In this document: positions 51,565 through 52,204 of the stretch, piece after piece | How the letters are laid out: every line of letters begins with the position of its first letter | How positions within the stretch are numbered: position 1 is the first letter of the stretch | Assembly (NCBI GenBank): GCA_947457095.1 | Contig: CANGUK010000005.1 | Coordinates: 1-52,204 of the forward strand | DNA from: Cyclobacteriaceae bacterium | GTDB taxonomy: Bacteria > Bacteroidota > Bacteroidia > Cytophagales > Cyclobacteriaceae | Direction: 5' to 3' | Length of the DNA: 52,204 bases | The notes under the pieces: generated by a model | What the model saw: the letters and a program-made list of their open reading frames with translations, nothing else | Databases searched by the model: none | What the model was told of the DNA's origin: nothing | Made by a program: the position numbers and the translations under genes

Positions 51565-52191
51565 ATGGAAATTAAAGTTTGCGGCATGCGGGAGCGGGCC
51601 AATTGCCAACAATTGGCCACATCACTAGTTCCAGACTGGATGGGATTGATTTTCTATTCCAAGTCGCCACGTTTTGTGGAGGATAAAGAATCCGATTGGA
51701 TCAGCTCCCTGCCTCTAAAGAAAGTGGGCGTAGTAGTGGGAGAGCAGCAATCCGTAATGCGGGAAAAGATCTCCAGATTTAGGCTTTCTGCTTTGCAGTT
51801 GCATGGTGGAGAGTCCTTAGATCTGGTCCAAGAACTCAAAGCAACCACAGCGGTGGAGATTTGGAAAGTGATTTCCGTAGGGGAGGGCATAGATTGGAAA
51901 GCCATGGAACCCTTTGTTCCCCATGTGGACCGCTTCTTATTTGATACCGCTTCGGCGAGCAAGGGTGGATCAGGAAAGCAATTCGATTGGGGGCTCTTGG
52001 AGGACTATCCCTTTGAAAAGGGATTTATGCTCAGTGGAGGCTTGACCGTTTCTCATGCTTCAGCAATCCGAGATTTGGCAGACCGTATCCCGCAGTTGCT
52101 GGGAGTGGATCTCAACTCGGGCTTTGAAATTGCCCCTGGGCTAAAAGATATGACTGCTTTGCAGGCATTTAAACAAGAATTATCGAAGTGA
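51565..52191 (+). CDS. trpF: Phosphoribosylanthranilate isomerase
   Basis: A 208-residue TIM-barrel isomerase converting phosphoribosylanthranilate to the carboxyphenylamino-deoxyribulose phosphate. The catalytic Cys lies in IKVCGMRERANCQQL and the catalytic Asp in FLFDTASASKGGSGKQFDW; GVDLNSGFEIAPGLKD completes the phosphate site. I chose the ATG at 51565; a TTG at 51550 overlapping trpC is possible. The ATG CGT AAA at 52196-52204, 4 bp after its stop, may be the start of trpB but only three codons are visible. Confidence 0.95.
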   Translation: MEIKVCGMRERANCQQLATSLVPDWMGLIFYSKSPRFVEDKESDWISSLPLKKVGVVVGEQQSVMREKISRFRLSALQLHGGESLDLVQELKATTAVEIWKVISVGEGIDWKAMEPFVPHVDRFLFDTASASKGGSGKQFDWGLLEDYPFEKGFMLSGGLTVSHASAIRDLADRIPQLLGVDLNSGFEIAPGLKDMTALQAFKQELSK

Positions 52192-52204
52192 ATCAATGCG
52201 TAAA

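Noticed and set aside
52196-52204. Start of trpB at the window edge
   Set aside because: Only ATG CGT AAA is visible after trpF. Likely by operon order, but three codons cannot identify a gene.
1-52204. tRNA, rRNA, CRISPR arrays, insertion sequences, prophage or integrative elements
   Set aside because: None were recognised on reading: no transposase or integrase-like proteins, no regular spacer arrays and no tRNA-like segments. A covariance-model scan would be the decisive check.

Overview
The window reads as a chromosomal segment of a Bacteroidota bacterium, most likely order Cytophagales (Cyclobacteriaceae/Algoriphagus-like). The evidence is three type IX secretion (T9SS) components (porU, porV, sprA), a maeB-ruvA-sprA-gcvH gene order, Bacteroidota-type promoters (TTTG-N19-TAnnTTTG), weak or absent Shine-Dalgarno sites, and several Bacteroidota-only families (DUF4837, DUF4292, TolB-propeller/Omp85 fusion). 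No rRNA, tRNA, CRISPR array, insertion sequence, integrase or phage gene was recognised. The taxonomic placement is inferred.

Layout. (1) 1-81 is the 3' end of a 3'-5' exonuclease gene. (2) 105-7150, minus: metallo-hydrolase, pssA, porU, porV and an M16-like protein, joined by start/stop overlaps (GTGA, ATGA, ATGA, TGATG). (3) 7206-12468, plus: a FAD oxidoreductase broken by an in-frame TAA, a large TolB-propeller/Omp85-like surface protein, and yicC, ending at a strong terminator. (4) 34695-12672, minus: a block of about 22 kb with fifteen genes (crotonase, flippase, TPR protein, DUF4292 lipoprotein, EnvC-like protein, tatA, gatA, LysM lytic transglycosylase, DUF4837 lipoprotein, maeB, ruvA, sprA, gcvH, vanZ-like, tonB). 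A near-perfect promoter lies at its head and a terminator at its end. (5) 34910-42475, plus: NADP-isocitrate dehydrogenase, a glycosyltransferase, two membrane transporters, a secreted unknown, a GNAT enzyme and a nucleotide pyrophosphatase/phosphodiesterase. (6) 42476-43913: a 510-bp AT-rich spacer with two classes of short repeats, then a small four-cysteine secreted peptide, a hairpin and a secreted unknown protein. (7) 46952-43986, minus: a short error-prone-type DnaE with two tandem 17-bp palindromes upstream, and a small acidic conserved protein at 47245-47472. (8) 47563-52191, plus: the trp operon (trpL-trpE-trpG-trpD-trpC-trpF; trpB probably begins at the very edge).

How the genes fit together. 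Much of the window serves the cell envelope. PorU and PorV form the T9SS attachment complex and SprA is the outer-membrane translocon. TonB, TatA, EnvC, the lytic transglycosylase and a possibly LolB-like DUF4292 lipoprotein handle energy transduction, export and wall remodelling. The amino-acid end of the window is a biosynthetic operon with a textbook transcription attenuator: a 25-residue leader peptide with three consecutive Trp codons, a terminator hairpin with a U-run, and an alternative antiterminator pairing.

Best candidates for a second look: the trp attenuator, the tandem operators in front of the solitary dnaE, the peptide locus with its repeat-filled leader, the nonsense-interrupted oxidoreductase, and the catalytically dead-looking M16, EnvC and TolB/Omp85 proteins.
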